A stretch of 64,000 nt of DNA, from positions 1 to 64,000 of the forward strand of contig WION01000235.1 in NCBI GenBank assembly GCA_015039365.1, in the 5' to 3' direction. How positions within the stretch are numbered: the stretch's first letter is position 1; each line of letters starts with the position of its first letter. Position numbers and translations under genes: made by a program. Positions 1 through 10,646 of the stretch are shown piece by piece. The notes under the pieces are model-generated. The model made no database searches, was not told the origin of the DNA, and saw nothing but the letters and a program-made list of their open reading frames with translations. The stretch is from Amanita rubescens (taxonomy: Eukaryota; Basidiomycota; Agaricomycetes; Agaricales; Amanitaceae).

Positions 1-729
1 CGTAACACTGTGATGAGTGATAAGAGAAAATTGTAGTTTAATGCATGTGAATTGAGTCTAGCAGTTAATGCACCGCGTTCATGTTAACGAAATTCGCCGT
101 AATATTTATTATACATAATTTGAGTTATGAACCCTAAATTCACGCTTTGGGTTTTTCCCGATGCCGGTCCCGACTGATCTTATCATGCAAGTCTCTCCCT
201 CGTGCTCAGCTCTCCACACAGTCACGTATCACTGCATTTTCACTTAGTATCGGGCAGCGATGAGATCTACATCGCGCTGACCAAAGAAACAAGCTATTTG
301 TAGCATTCTGAGCCTATTGAGCCTCGCTTCAGATATGTGATGTGTGACGTGACCTCTCTTTGGTGATCTGTTATGCTCTCTTTACTATCTCTTTGGCATG
401 GCTCTAGCAGCCTTGTACGACGTCCAGCACTGGTCCCCACACCTTCAACATATTCCTGACACATTCCCAACGTACTCCTGATGATTATGAGACAATATCA
501 AAGCATTTACGACAGTTCTAGCTCAATGCCAATGATTTTGACGCTTTTTCGACGCTTTTCATCGTTTTCGTGTTTCCCGCTGATGTGCCCATCGCAAGGC
601 TTCGCTCTTCGACGAGTCTCACCTGATTACATGTCTCAACATCCCCTATGAGCGGTTTGACTCCTTAGTGCCTCCAGCTTTGTTTAAACATTATATATGA
701 CTGAGTATGGTATAAGTAAGCACCAGACT
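1..729. other. AT-rich non-coding start of the window
   Basis: No convincing reading frame, splice-site series or repeat is visible here on either strand. It precedes the GACCGG-rich inverted repeat. Confidence 0.5.
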
Positions 730-734
730 TGGTC

Positions 735-960
735 TTCAAGTTGCCAAGACTGCTGAAGACCGGTCAGGACCAGTCTGGACCGGTCTGAGACCGCATTCAG
801 TCCGAGACTGGTCAGGACCGGTCCAAGACCGATCCAGGACTGCAGTCCAGTCCTACATCGGTCTCGGTCCTGTCCTGTGCTCTTTTGTGCTCACGGTCTT
901 CGGTCCTGTCTTTGGTCCTGCCTCCAGGGCCAAAAGACTGGACAGGACCGGACTCTGCAG
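735..960. repeat. GACCGG-rich imperfect inverted repeat
   Basis: The stretch is built of variants of GACCGGTC and GGTCCTGTCC. A perfect palindrome, GGACTGCAGTCC, lies at 837-848. The left arm (about 740-836) is an imperfect reverse complement of the right arm (about 849-950), so the whole can fold into a long interrupted hairpin. No terminal duplication or transposase was seen, so it could be a satellite-like or MITE-like relic. Confidence 0.55.
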
Positions 961-1326
961 CACTACTTCTCACTCAAGAACCGGGTACATGATAGCTACC
1001 GACTTGCCGTTTCTGGCTTTCTCATGCAGCGCCATCACGGAATAGACCTTCGTAAAGCTATTGTCCAAACATGTGCTGTGAAGGTTGTCTATATTTGGCA
1101 ATCCGAGTTGGCGCTTTAGCTCTTCAGCCATGTGGAACACTTGCCTATAATGCAATGTACGCGTTTCCCTTCGACTGGCCTTGTCATTAACGTTCTTTGT
1201 TGCATACGCATCTGTTTGCCGTTTCTCACTTGACGCCATTCAAAGGTTCCCTCGTGCATGCTCTCATTCGTTCCTAATGTATGACGGTCCGTATCGGACA
1301 ATATCTAATTACATTTAATTATCATT

Positions 1327-1450
1327 GTGATCTACCGTGATCCGCCGTGATCCACCGCGATCGAGCGTGAATCGGCGTGATCCGTCGTGATCTATCATGC
1401 CCCGCCGTGCTTCATCGTGCATACCCATCGTGCATGCCCGTCGTGACCTT
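1327..1450. repeat. Degenerate 10-bp tandem repeat (CGTGATCCNC type)
   Basis: About a dozen consecutive 10-bp units start with CGTGATC, CGTGAATC or, toward the right end, CGTGC. The period is near 10 bp, one helical turn. The units drift towards the 3' end. No coding capacity is associated. Confidence 0.6.
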
Positions 1451-3144
1451 TCGATCATCGTAGCCCTTCAGGTCACTCCGATCCCGGTACATGTTGAGGA
1501 AAATCTTGACACTGAGGGTCACCCAGTGAGCTGGCGGTCGGCAGTAGCACCTTGCATATCGACCAATACCTATTCACTGTGCTCGTTGTTCATCGTTACC
1601 AGAAAAATAATATGGCAATGCCCACCTGACATCCCCCAGCTGTGTGACTATAGCGGCAAAAGTAAAACAGAGTAGCGCCGTGACAAACAGAAAAAATTCC
1701 CTTCCCCTCTCTTCCTTGTTTCTTCGTCATGCCCATAACCACCTCTGTCGCTGAGCTGTTTCCTCTCATCCCTCGTGATCGTTGCATACAATGCATGACA
1801 GTGTGCGCGGTTGCCACCTTTGGACAAGTAAGTGATTTCTGTTAAATATAGAATTATATTTATAGAATGATTAACTACTGATTGACTACAATCAATGTTA
1901 CTCATATCGCTCGTGTCATCCTTTATGTATGACATAGAGATGACATCATAATGACTTCATTATGATATCATAGTGACATCATGATAGACTCATGATTGCA
2001 CCTTATGGTATGCTTAGCACGCCATATCTTCCCATCTATACTATACGCTTACACATATGTAGACACATATTTGTTCTCTCTTAAGTATATAAACCTGTCC
2101 TGTATCGTAGAATAGGACAATCCATTCTCTTCCTCTTACTATCACTACTACGCCGAAGGGTAGTGCTAAGATCATATCGCAATAGGTAAGCTATTGCACC
2201 TGCTCATGCTGTGGACACGCTCTCGTGTAGACCTGTCTTCTTCGTCAGGTTATGGGCCCCGCCGTCGATATTGCCAGGACCCACATCGCCGCTCGCTTGC
2301 TCGTCATCCGACATGATGTCCCACTGGTATAGTATCGCAGCGAGCCTGATATGGTCTTATCATCTTGATATCACTAATCCTTGATATGGCATATGCGCTA
2401 ATGACATGCGCCCGGACCCTAGGGCTTTAGGGGGATCTCCTAGACACCCAGGGATAAGGGTACTACCTATGTTTCTCGACGCTGGCATGGCAACGTCGGC
2501 CCCCACAGAGTTATACTTGCCCTCTGTGATGTGACTGGGGTATTCATGCACGATATAACATCATAAGCCCCTAGAGGCTTTATAATACAATATGGCTCGT
2601 ATATAGAAACTTCTAGTATAAAGGACGTGCTGACACCTCATTGTGGGTGGTACACGCAGTCTATTAAGGATGCACCCTTAGGGACTCCTTTAGTCGGAAT
2701 GATCGTTAGGATCATTCTAAGTTTGGGCTCTATGGTGATCCCATAATCCCATTTAGAAGTTTCATATTGATTACTGGTTGTGCTTATATAATGGTCTGGG
2801 GGGTTTATGGACCAGACATTATTCCTATTTACAATCGCAACGGGTAAAACCGTGGTTCGCCCAAGAGCGCTTGAGCCAGCGATTGATTTTGCATGTCATT
2901 TACAGCATTCAGGGATAATCCAAGCTTTCAAGACCGAGTGGACCTGTGGACCTGAGCTTTATCTAAGCTTGGCTTGTAACTAAGTTACTCAGGGTCGGTT
3001 GGTTTAACCGAATATGGACTGTACTCGTAACCGAGGAACTCTATATAGTCTGACATTCTAGTCTATGGCACCCTGGTAACTTAATAAAGACGAATTAGAC
3101 TTTTAGCTTTAATTAAGCTTTAAGCTCATTAAATTCTTTTTTAG
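1451..3144. other. Region upstream of the copia fragment, possible decayed LTR
   Basis: No gene was supported. A TG-starting AT-rich stretch from about 1840, a TATATAAA-like box near 2086-2093 and pyrimidine-rich DNA after it resemble an LTR promoter. Since the 3' end of the copia element is missing, a matching LTR copy cannot be found in the window and the boundary is undefined. GACATCAT-type short repeats occur at 1930-1990. Confidence 0.3.
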
Positions 3145-3696
3145 GAAAGAAAACTGGATTCCGAAACTAGTACTCCGTTACCAGTTTACGAAGCCGAAGG
3201 AGAATCATTTCCTCCTGCCCGGAGATTACCTCCTTCTTACGACGCTCCAATCCCTCCGTTTCCCTTAATCTTAGGGGACCGGACTTTTATTGATACACCG
3301 GCACCAATTCCATCTTCGTCCTATACTAGGACGATAGTTCGTGTTGTCAACCCTGACACCAGATTCGGTGTTACAACTTGTGGACCTGTCACAGTTCACG
3401 ATCGAAGAGATCACTTCCTAGCCGCACGACTTAGAAACGGTCGTACCTTGCAAGACAAAATAATACATCGTCGTAGACAAGCAGCTATCGAAGAAGGAGT
3501 TCCGCCCACCTTAGATCTTTGGATTCCACCCAGGGGCACTTCAGTAGCCCAACACATAGCAAATAGGCGTACACGCCGTAATTTCGAAAGAGATAACCAA
3601 GAGGTTGAAAACCTCGAAAATCAAAGAAACTTCCGTTTCTTTTGGCGTCTTTTGTCAGCCTATATCATAATCATCACCACCGCCTTCCTCGTCTAA
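3145..3696 (+). CDS. Open frame upstream of copia Gag with C-terminal membrane anchor
   Basis: An uninterrupted 183-codon frame has no ATG until late and begins right after a TTTTTTAG that looks like a splice acceptor. An upstream spliced exon or a non-ATG start is therefore needed. The product is proline-rich at first, then basic (HRRRQ, RRTRRNF), and ends in a hydrophobic segment (LLSAYIIIITTAFLV) immediately before the stop, as in tail-anchored proteins. Its stop is separated from the Gag ATG by one base, which suggests coupled translation or one polycistronic transcript. I recognise no family. It may be an element-encoded accessory protein. Confidence 0.4.
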   Translation, partial: ERKLDSETSTPLPVYEAEGESFPPARRLPPSYDAPIPPFPLILGDRTFIDTPAPIPSSSYTRTIVRVVNPDTRFGVTTCGPVTVHDRRDHFLAARLRNGRTLQDKIIHRRRQAAIEEGVPPTLDLWIPPRGTSVAQHIANRRTRRNFERDNQEVENLENQRNFRFFWRLLSAYIIIITTAFLV

Positions 3697-3697
3697 T

Positions 3698-4345
3698 ATG
3701 TCTAACGACTTGACGATTCCCAGTTCTATTCCCGTTTTGAATGGAACTAACTATAAAGAATGGGAACGCATGATGCGTTTCCTATTACAAACTAAAGGTC
3801 TATATCGGTACCTAAAAACCGATTATGTTCGTCCAAGACGGATAACGCCGTTGGAACAATTTTATCTGGACACAGGGGTTCAAGCCTTTGTTCCAGCTGT
3901 TCCAGCAACAGCAGCAGTTCCAGAAACGGAAACTGAACATGCGATACCCGCAATGCCGGCACAACCGGCACAACCAGCCATCACTCAACAAATGATTGAT
4001 GATGCAGAGGCTATCAAAAAGGCCTTTGATGATTGGGTCGTCGAGGATGATCGCATCCTCGGATCCATAAACATGAAATGTACTGCTACTATACAGCAGA
4101 TCAATGAACATGTAGTTTCTGCCCGAGTTCTATGGCAGAACTTAGCAGAACAATACGGTGTGACAACATCCGCCGGTATATACAATGATTTCCAATTAGC
4201 CATAAATTGGAAATTCCAAGATAAAAAGGATCCCACACAATCCTTAAACGACCTCCTCGCAATAATAAACCGCTTAGCCTCAAGCGGAATTACATTGCCT
4301 GCAAATGTACAGGCAATGATTGTACTTTCAGCTGTCCCCTGTTAG
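3698..4345 (+). pseudogene. Truncated Ty1/copia Gag (UBN2-type)
   Basis: The 215-residue frame starts like copia Gag proteins: a short N-terminus, then LNGTNYKEWERMMRFLL, matching the conserved 'NY..W' start of the UBN2/DUF4219 group. Further on, DDRILGSINMKC and LWQNLAEQYG follow the usual order, and the last native residues (MIVLSAVP) correspond to the conserved 'LLSALP' block. The frame then runs into the LTR of the Ty3 element at 4340 and stops there. The zinc knuckle, protease, integrase and RT of a complete copia element are all missing, so this is a fragment. Alanine/proline repeats (AVPATAAVPE, MPAQPAQPA) lie in the middle. Confidence 0.75.
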
Positions 4346-4598
4346 GAGGTGATCCCGACACAATCACTAGGACACTCGAGACTAGAAACGCGGATGGGAA
4401 ATGAGAATAAGATTGCGTCTATGGACGACAGAAACAATCATAAGACTAAGGGACATGTAACTAGCGTTCAGGTATATATACTCGGACTCGTCACTCACAC
4501 GCCGTCGTTCCGCGGAATTCTTAGGTAAGCGTGGGAACTTCTTGTAACTAAAAGAAAAGAAAATGAAATGAAATAAAAATGAAATCTCGACCGTTACA
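4340..4598 (-). repeat. 3' LTR of the Ty3 element
   Basis: 259 bp, starting TGTTAGGAGG and ending CCGTTACA on the + strand. It differs from the right-hand LTR at only a few positions, which implies a fairly recent insertion, or homogenisation of the two LTRs. The pol frame ends inside it: its TAA is at 4594-4596. Confidence 0.9.
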
Positions 4599-7500
4599 TC
4601 ACCCCCTCTTCAAGATTCTCGTCCCGAGAATCATCATCCTCGTCTGCCATCTTCCGCATATGTTTCCACTCGGCCCACTTCTTATTCATGTTCTTTAGAT
4701 ACCCTTCGTCGAACTTTCCGTCTTCCCATCCAAATAGTCGTCGAGGGACCGGTGGATCGGTATAGTTATGATACCTCTGGAAAAACTTGGCGGGCATCGC
4801 TAGTGGTCTTGGCGCGCTCGGTTTCTTCTTATGAAACGCCTGGACCTTGCGATGGGCGTTTTCGAGGTTATCCGCTGGTTCCCATGTCGCCTCCTCATTT
4901 GGGTATCCTTTCCACTTCACTAAATATTCCAATCTCCCCGTCCCTACTTCCTTTCTGCATCCTCTGTCTACTATCGATCACTTCTTCCACTTCAAACTCC
5001 TCGTCTCTCTTCGTATAATCCTCTTCTTTCTTCTTATCCCATTCTTTTTCTTGCGCTTTCTGTTTCGGGAATTTGGCCGGTGTATGGGGTTTCAACAGTA
5101 CTTCGTTGAAGACGTTATAGATTTTCCAAGACGCCGGTATCTTAATCCGATAAGCCGCTAATCCCTACTTTCTCTATCACTTCGTAAGGCCCCACGAACT
5201 TCCCTTCCAACTTCTTTGTCACTCGTAGGGTAGGGAGGTTTTGCGCGCTAATGTATACTTTATCTCCCTTTCGATAATCTCGTGTAGGTTGTCTCTTTTT
5301 ATCATATTGTTTTCGCATATTTTCCGCCGCTCTATTCAGTCCTCGTCGTGCTTGATCGCATGCTTCCACCAGTCGATCAACCCATTCGTCTACCGCCTGC
5401 ACCTTCCGTTCTACCGTCAATTCGAGCCCTTTATTAGGATTTCGCCCGTTATTCAAGAAGAAGGGAGAGAATCCCGTTGCCGAGTGTACTCGATCGTTAT
5501 GGCAGAATTGGGCTACCGCCAGCCAATCACTCCAATCGTCTTGTTGATGATTTACGAACATCGTCAGGAATTCTTTTACTTCCTGATTTACTCGTTCGGT
5601 CTGTCCATCAGTTTGAGGGTGGTATGCCGTCGAAGGGTTGGCTTTGATCCGGAGTACGTGGTATAATTCCTTCATGAATTTCGATACGAACTGTGGTCCT
5701 CTATCACTAATTACTTTCTCCGGTATCCCGTGTTCTCTGAAAACATGATCTCGAAATAGTACCTGCTACTCCTTCACTTGACAGTGTCGTATTCGTGGGT
5801 ATGAAGTACGCCTTTTTGGTGAACCGGTCTACTACTACAAGTATCGCGTTGAACCCTTTGGATTCAGGTAACGGTCCAATCATGTCCACGGATATGACGC
5901 TCCATGGTCCTCTAGGTACTTCGTTGGGATGGAGGGGTGCCGCCTTCTTTTGTCGGTCCGGTTTCACTGTCTGACAGGTTCGGCAACTGCGTACATAGTC
6001 TTCCACATCTCTCCTCATTCCCGGCCACCAATAGTTTCGTAGCATCAGTTCGATCGTTTTATCTACTCCCTGAATGTCCCCAACGATGATGTTCCGCGAT
6101 GAATTGTTCTCGCAGTTTCTGGACCTTCGGAATATACACTCTTTCTTGCCACGTCACCAATCCTCCTTCTCTTACTCGCCATCCATCTTCTTTATTCTCC
6201 ACCGCTTCTTGACCTTCTCCTCCCACTTGCCTCTGGATTTATCTTTCTCAATTCATTTTCCATTTTATGTAGATCGTCTCCTTCTTCCCATACTCGTATA
6301 AAATATTCTTTTTTCAACAATGTCGTCCCTTCGTTATCCTGTTTCTCCTTTATCATGATCCGCTCTGCGAGATAAGGCGTCGGCCTTGGTAGTTGGTTTT
6401 TCCGGGTCTGTGCTTTAGGATGAAGTTGTATTCCTGTAGATCTAGTACCCATCGCGCCTGTCTTCGATTGATGTTTTGAGGTTTTCGGAAATAAGTGAGA
6501 TTTTGGTGATCGGTTAGAATCTCAATCTGTTCTTCCGTTCCCTTCAAATAGTGAGACCATTCGTATAAGGCATGCATGACCGCCAACAGTTCCTTATCGT
6601 ACACTTCATAATTTCTTTCAGCGGGATTTAACGATTTTGAGATGAACGCTACTGGTCTCCACGTGCCATCTTCTTGTTGTTGAGATAATACCGCTCCCAT
6701 GGCAAAGTCCGATGCGTCCGTTTCTACTCGATATTTTCCTTTGTCTGACGGTATCGCTAGTACCACTTCCTCCCCTACTCTCATCTTCAATCCTATAAAT
6801 GCTTCCTCCTGTAGTACCGTCCACATCCATCCTTCTTTCCCTGTCAGTCGTGTGAGAGATTTAGCTATTTTTGCGAATCCTCGTATGAATCGCCGATAAA
6901 AGTTTACGAATCCTAAGAATTGTTGTAGTTCTCGTTTATTCGTAGGTCTGGGCCAATCCAATATTGCTCGTACTTTGGCTTTATCCATGCGTATAGAGTC
7001 GTGCGATATTATTAATCCGAGGAATTCAATCGTCTTTTGATCGAACCAACATTTCTCTGCTTTCAACGACAATTTGTACCGCTTTAATTTTTCTAAGATT
7101 CGATTCACATGTAGTTTATGCGTCTCTTCATCTTTAGAGTACACCAATATGTCAGTCCATGTATATCACCACCCATCCTTCTGCTATTTCCTCTCTGAAT
7201 ATGTCATTCATCATCGTTTGAAAGGTTGCCGGTGAATTCGTAAGTCCAAAGAACATTACTAATGGCTCAAACAACCCTCTATTCGTTCTGAATGCCGCCT
7301 TCCACTCATCTCCTTCCTTTATCCGTATGTTATTGTACCCCCACCGGATGTCCATCTTTCGAGAATACTTTGCGTGACTAAGTTGATCCACTAGTTCAGA
7401 TATCAGTGGTAATGGATATCTGTTCTTTATCGTCATCTCGTTCAGTTTTCGGTAATCTTGTACCGGCCTCAACTTTCCATCCTTCTTTTTAATGAAGAAG

Positions 7501-8562
7501 AACGGCGATGCCATCGGGGATTTGCTGGTTCTTATCCGCCCTGTTTCTAGGTTATCTTTCAGGAACGCATCTAATTGTCCCTTGTTCTTCTTTATTCAGT
7601 GGGTAGATTTTACAATCCACCGCTTGGGCGCCAGGTACCAACTCGATCGCGTGATCCCATCTTCCTCGTTTTGGCAGTTCGTCAAACGTCTCCTTGTCAA
7701 ACACTTCTCGGTGACTTAAATAATGAGCGGGTACGATATCTTTCACATCGCGTTTTACTTGATTTGCTACCGCTATTTCAGTCGCCGTGGTTGCGTGAGC
7801 TCTTATTCCCCAACTCGTTCCTTCGTCTCCATTACCGCTAACAATCTATCTCCCTCCTCCCACTCATGTGTTCCACTGGTCTCGTCATTGCCCTCAGTGT
7901 CTATAGCGTCGTCATCCTCTCCTTCTACGTGGCATGTACCTGGGCAATTTTTCATAAGGAGTGAGCCCGTTTTCCAGTTCACGATCGGATTATGATGTTT
8001 TAACCAATCGTGTCCTAAGTATATGTCAAGCTTTCCGAGCGCAGATACGCCGAATTCGAACACTTCGTAGTGAGTTCCCTACTTGCAGTTTTAATTGTAC
8101 CATCTCCTTTAACGCTCCCCCTAAGTTCGGCGTGCCGTCGGCGTTATAGACGGGGATGGGTCGGTCTAGGCGGCGTGTATTAAGATTATGTTGTCGTACA
8201 AATTTTTCGTTAATGCAAGAGCCCGTGCACCCCGAGTCGACGAGTATCTCTACCTTATGTCTCTGAAAGGTATCGAGTGTGGTGATCACGCCGCTGACCG
8301 TTATTTGGTTCTTTCCTTCTCCCCGCACATAACGTTCCTTCGTCTTTAAATTTTGCAAATGCCATAATGCATTTTTTTCCGTCATTCCGTTCAACGCATT
8401 CACCGTCTCTGCTGTTGCTTCCCTTTCTCTCGTTTTATGTACCCATTGTTTTAGACTTTGCACCGCTATTTCTTCTGGTTGTTCCCACACCCTTCTCACC
8501 ATCCACGGTCCCTTCCATGTTTCTAATTTGTCTTTTTTGTCGTTATCTTTTTGTTCCTCCAT
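4594..8562 (-). pseudogene. Ty3 Pol: protease, RT, RNase H, integrase, chromodomain (frameshifted)
   Basis: Reading from 8562 downwards: protease with VDSGCTGS (near 8250); RT with [20 protein letters not shown] and a catalytic motif starting VVIYMD (7500-7150); RNase H with ETDASDFAMGAVLSQQ and LTDHQNLTYF (about 6740-6500); integrase zinc finger (RSCRTCQ), core Asp (SVDMIGPLPES) and the AYHPQTDGQTERVNQE block (6045-5600); a GPY-like motif (KFVGPYEVIEKVG); and a chromodomain split over 5095-4895 and 4932-4594 (EYLVKWKGYPNEEATWEP). One base (7154) is inserted between the two catalytic Asp codons of RT, so the first frame ends there. Another extra base lies near 6388 at the end of RNase H. The frame hops I could follow fit +1 insertions. 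Confidence 0.88.
4599..4611 (-). other. Polypurine tract of the Ty3 element
   Basis: In sense orientation GAAGAGGGGGTGA abuts the 3' LTR directly, the position where plus-strand DNA synthesis is primed in LTR retrotransposons. It overlaps the last codons of pol. Confidence 0.75.
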
Positions 8563-8681
8563 TTATGTTCCTAACTCCCTGAGTTCATACATAATGCAAT
8601 CGATATTCAGTTTCGAATCTTCGTATTGTACATCAGGGGTCGTAACATAACGTTCTTCGGTCAGTATCGTTGGAGATACGT

Positions 8682-10175
8682 CTACTGACCGTTCTGAAAA
8701 CCCATCAACGTCGCTATCTCTACTTTCTCTTCCTCCGTCGCTCCCTCAATCCTTTCCTTCCACGTTACTTCTCTTATTTCTTTCACTTCTCTCTTAGGTC
8801 CCCAACACGCTTCCGTCATATGTCCCAATTTTCCACAGTTTTCACACTTGGGCGCGTTCATCGTCCACTCTCTCACTTCTCTCCTCTCTCTCTTCGGTTC
8901 CTTACAATCCTCTCGATATGTGACCGAACCGATTGCAGTTATAACATTTAACCGGTCCTCTTCTGCGGTCTATCTTGCATGGCGTTCGGATCTGATCCCG
9001 ATCCGGAAGGAGTTGCGGTTGAAACCGTTGCTCCTGTGGATGTCGCAGTCGGTTTCGTCTCCTGTGGCGTTGACGTGGGATTTTGGAAGAACCTCGGTCT
9101 AAATATAGGTCGGGTCATTGTCCCGTATAATTTCTGTCCGTCTCTCCACGCCTTGTCCAGTGCCGTTGCTCGGTCATACCATAGTTGTAAATCCCCCGCT
9201 GTCGCTCCATCACCGGGCGCTCCGTTCTCTACTATCTTCATTCCTAGTGGTGGGTTCAATCCCTCCTTTGAACTGGGCGATCAAGGCGATTTCGTTGAAA
9301 TTCGTCAGTTGTGCCCAGCTCTTGAAGTCGATGATATAGTCCTCCACCGGTCTCCTTCCTTGTTTCAACTCTCTCAGGTGTCCTAATCGCTTCGTCTCTG
9401 GTTTCCGTGGTCATGAAGAACGCCAGCGCTTTTGCTTCGAAGTCGTTCCAGTCATCGAATGGTGGTTGGTGGGTGAACGGTGCGATTCCCTAGTTCTGCA
9501 GGTCTCGGGGCCACCACCATTTCTCCTGCAGGCGATACTACTCCCACCACCTCATCTCTCGGTGCTACTCCCGTTCTTAGCTGCGTCCCATGTGTAATCT
9601 TTTGCTCTCGGCGTGTTTGTTATTTCGTCTATGAATTCCATAAATTCTTGGAGTTTAACTCCGGCCCAATTCTCTGCCCTATTCGCCGTTCCTCCTTTTA
9701 TCCGTTGGAGAGCGATTGCGATCATTTGGGTGCCGTTAAGTACCTCGGTCAACGCGAAGTACGTCCTCATCAATCTCAGCCAGTGCGCTATTTTTTCGGG
9801 TTTGCCTTCATACGCTTCCGGCGGATCAATTTTCATTTGTGGCCTGGGAGGTCTGGGAGGTTCTCTAAACGCTTCCCTTATTTCCCCTATCGCTCGAGCC
9901 ACTCCATGTCCGGCGTTTCGTTGGTCTACTGGGGCCGCTGCCATCCAGAGCGCTCGTACTGCGGCCGGTGCTAATGACCCTATCAACGCAGCTAACAATC
10001 CTACACATGCTCCTATCAATGCCTCCGTCGGTGTATACGGCATTCTTCTTATCTTCACAGGGACGAAGGGAGTTCTGGATACTGTTCGTTTGGTTCTAGT
10101 TCGTTTTCTCCTATGGATCGAATAGGTACGCCCAAACTCGAATCGAATCGTAGTTTTACAAGGTCTGCAACTCAA
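8682..10175 (-). pseudogene. Ty3 Gag with two CCHC zinc knuckles (frameshifted)
   Basis: The first frame (10175-9552) holds a capsid-like region with EAYEGKPEKIAHWLRLMRTY, typical of Ty3/sushi Gag. A second frame (9259-8948) covers the low-complexity C-terminal part. Two zinc knuckles follow: CYNCNRFGH near 8950-8905, whose last Cys is thrown out of frame by an extra base, and CENCGKLGHMTEAC at about 8850. Gag and Pol are not in a clean single frame. The likely true start is either the ATG at 10175 or an internal one (MPYTPTEALI). Confidence 0.75.
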
Positions 10176-10374
10176 AGTTTAGAGCAGTCCCTGTTCTATC
10201 TCGTTAACCCTCGAGTCCGGGTTTATCAAGCGGTAGTGGATACGCGCGAATGTGCAGCGTGAGGAGGTAGGTATATCTGAAGTGGGCTACTAGTGCTATC
10301 AAGCACAGTGACCGTCGAATAATTTGTACGTCCGTTGTGGGCAACGACGGACGAACGAGTGTGGTAGTGTTAAG

Positions 10375-10386
10375 AGTCTTATGATT
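10375..10386 (-). other. Self-primer binding site of the Ty3 element
   Basis: One base inside the 5' LTR border the sense strand reads AATCATAAGACT. This is perfectly complementary over 12 nt to AGTCTTATGATT in the LTR (sense, 10495-10484). No tRNA-complementary PBS starting TGG is present. The arrangement is that of Tf1 of fission yeast and the sushi group, where the 5' end of the mRNA folds back to prime reverse transcription. Confidence 0.75.
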
Positions 10387-10387
10387 T

Positions 10388-10646
10388 TGTTAGGAGGTGA
10401 TCCCGACACAATCACTAGGACACTCGAGACTAGAAACGCGGATGGGAAATGAGAATAAGATTGTGTCTATGGACGACAGAAACAATCATAAGACTAAGGG
10501 ACATGTAACTAGCGTTCAGGTATATATACTCGGACTCGTTATTCACACGCCGTCGTTCCGCGGAATTCTTAGGTAAGCGTGGGAACTTCTGGTAACTAAA
10601 AGAAAAGAAAATGAAATGAAATAAAAACGAAATCTCGACCGTTACA
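10388..10646 (-). repeat. 5' LTR of the Ty3 element
   Basis: 259-bp copy of the LTR. In sense orientation it holds a TATATATA box (10521-10528), and 26-33 nt downstream lies AGTCTTATGATT (10495-10484), the expected transcription start and self-primer. Confidence 0.9.
10521..10528 (-). promoter_or_regulatory. TATA box in the Ty3 5' LTR
   Basis: TATATATA lies about 30 nt upstream of the inferred mRNA 5' end at 10495 in sense orientation. The same box is present in the 3' LTR. Confidence 0.6.

Larger units (their letters stand above)
4340..10646 (-). mobile_element. Ty3/gypsy retrotransposon, Tf1/sushi-like chromovirus, degenerate
   Basis: Two nearly identical 259-bp direct repeats (4340-4598 and 10388-10646), both TG...CA, bound a minus-strand internal region. 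Read in sense order it carries Gag with zinc knuckles, aspartic protease, reverse transcriptase, RNase H, integrase and a chromodomain, the gene order of Ty3 chromoviruses. The reading frame is broken at least a dozen times. The flanking 5-mers (TCCCC before 4340, AAAAT after 10646) do not match, so no target-site duplication is visible. It sits inside a copia Gag whose remainder does not reappear on the right side. Confidence 0.92.

Noticed and set aside
1327..1450. Regular repeats as a possible CRISPR array
   Set aside because: Units of 10 bp without spacers, degenerate, in a eukaryotic context.
9480..10125. Long plus-strand frames opposite Gag (164 and 170 codons)
   Set aside because: They are mirror frames of the minus-strand Gag, which has recognisable capsid and zinc-knuckle motifs.
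4340..10646. RIP-like C-to-T decay of the Ty3 element
   Set aside because: The two LTRs are nearly identical and damage is by single-base gains, not by dense C-to-T changes with stop codons.
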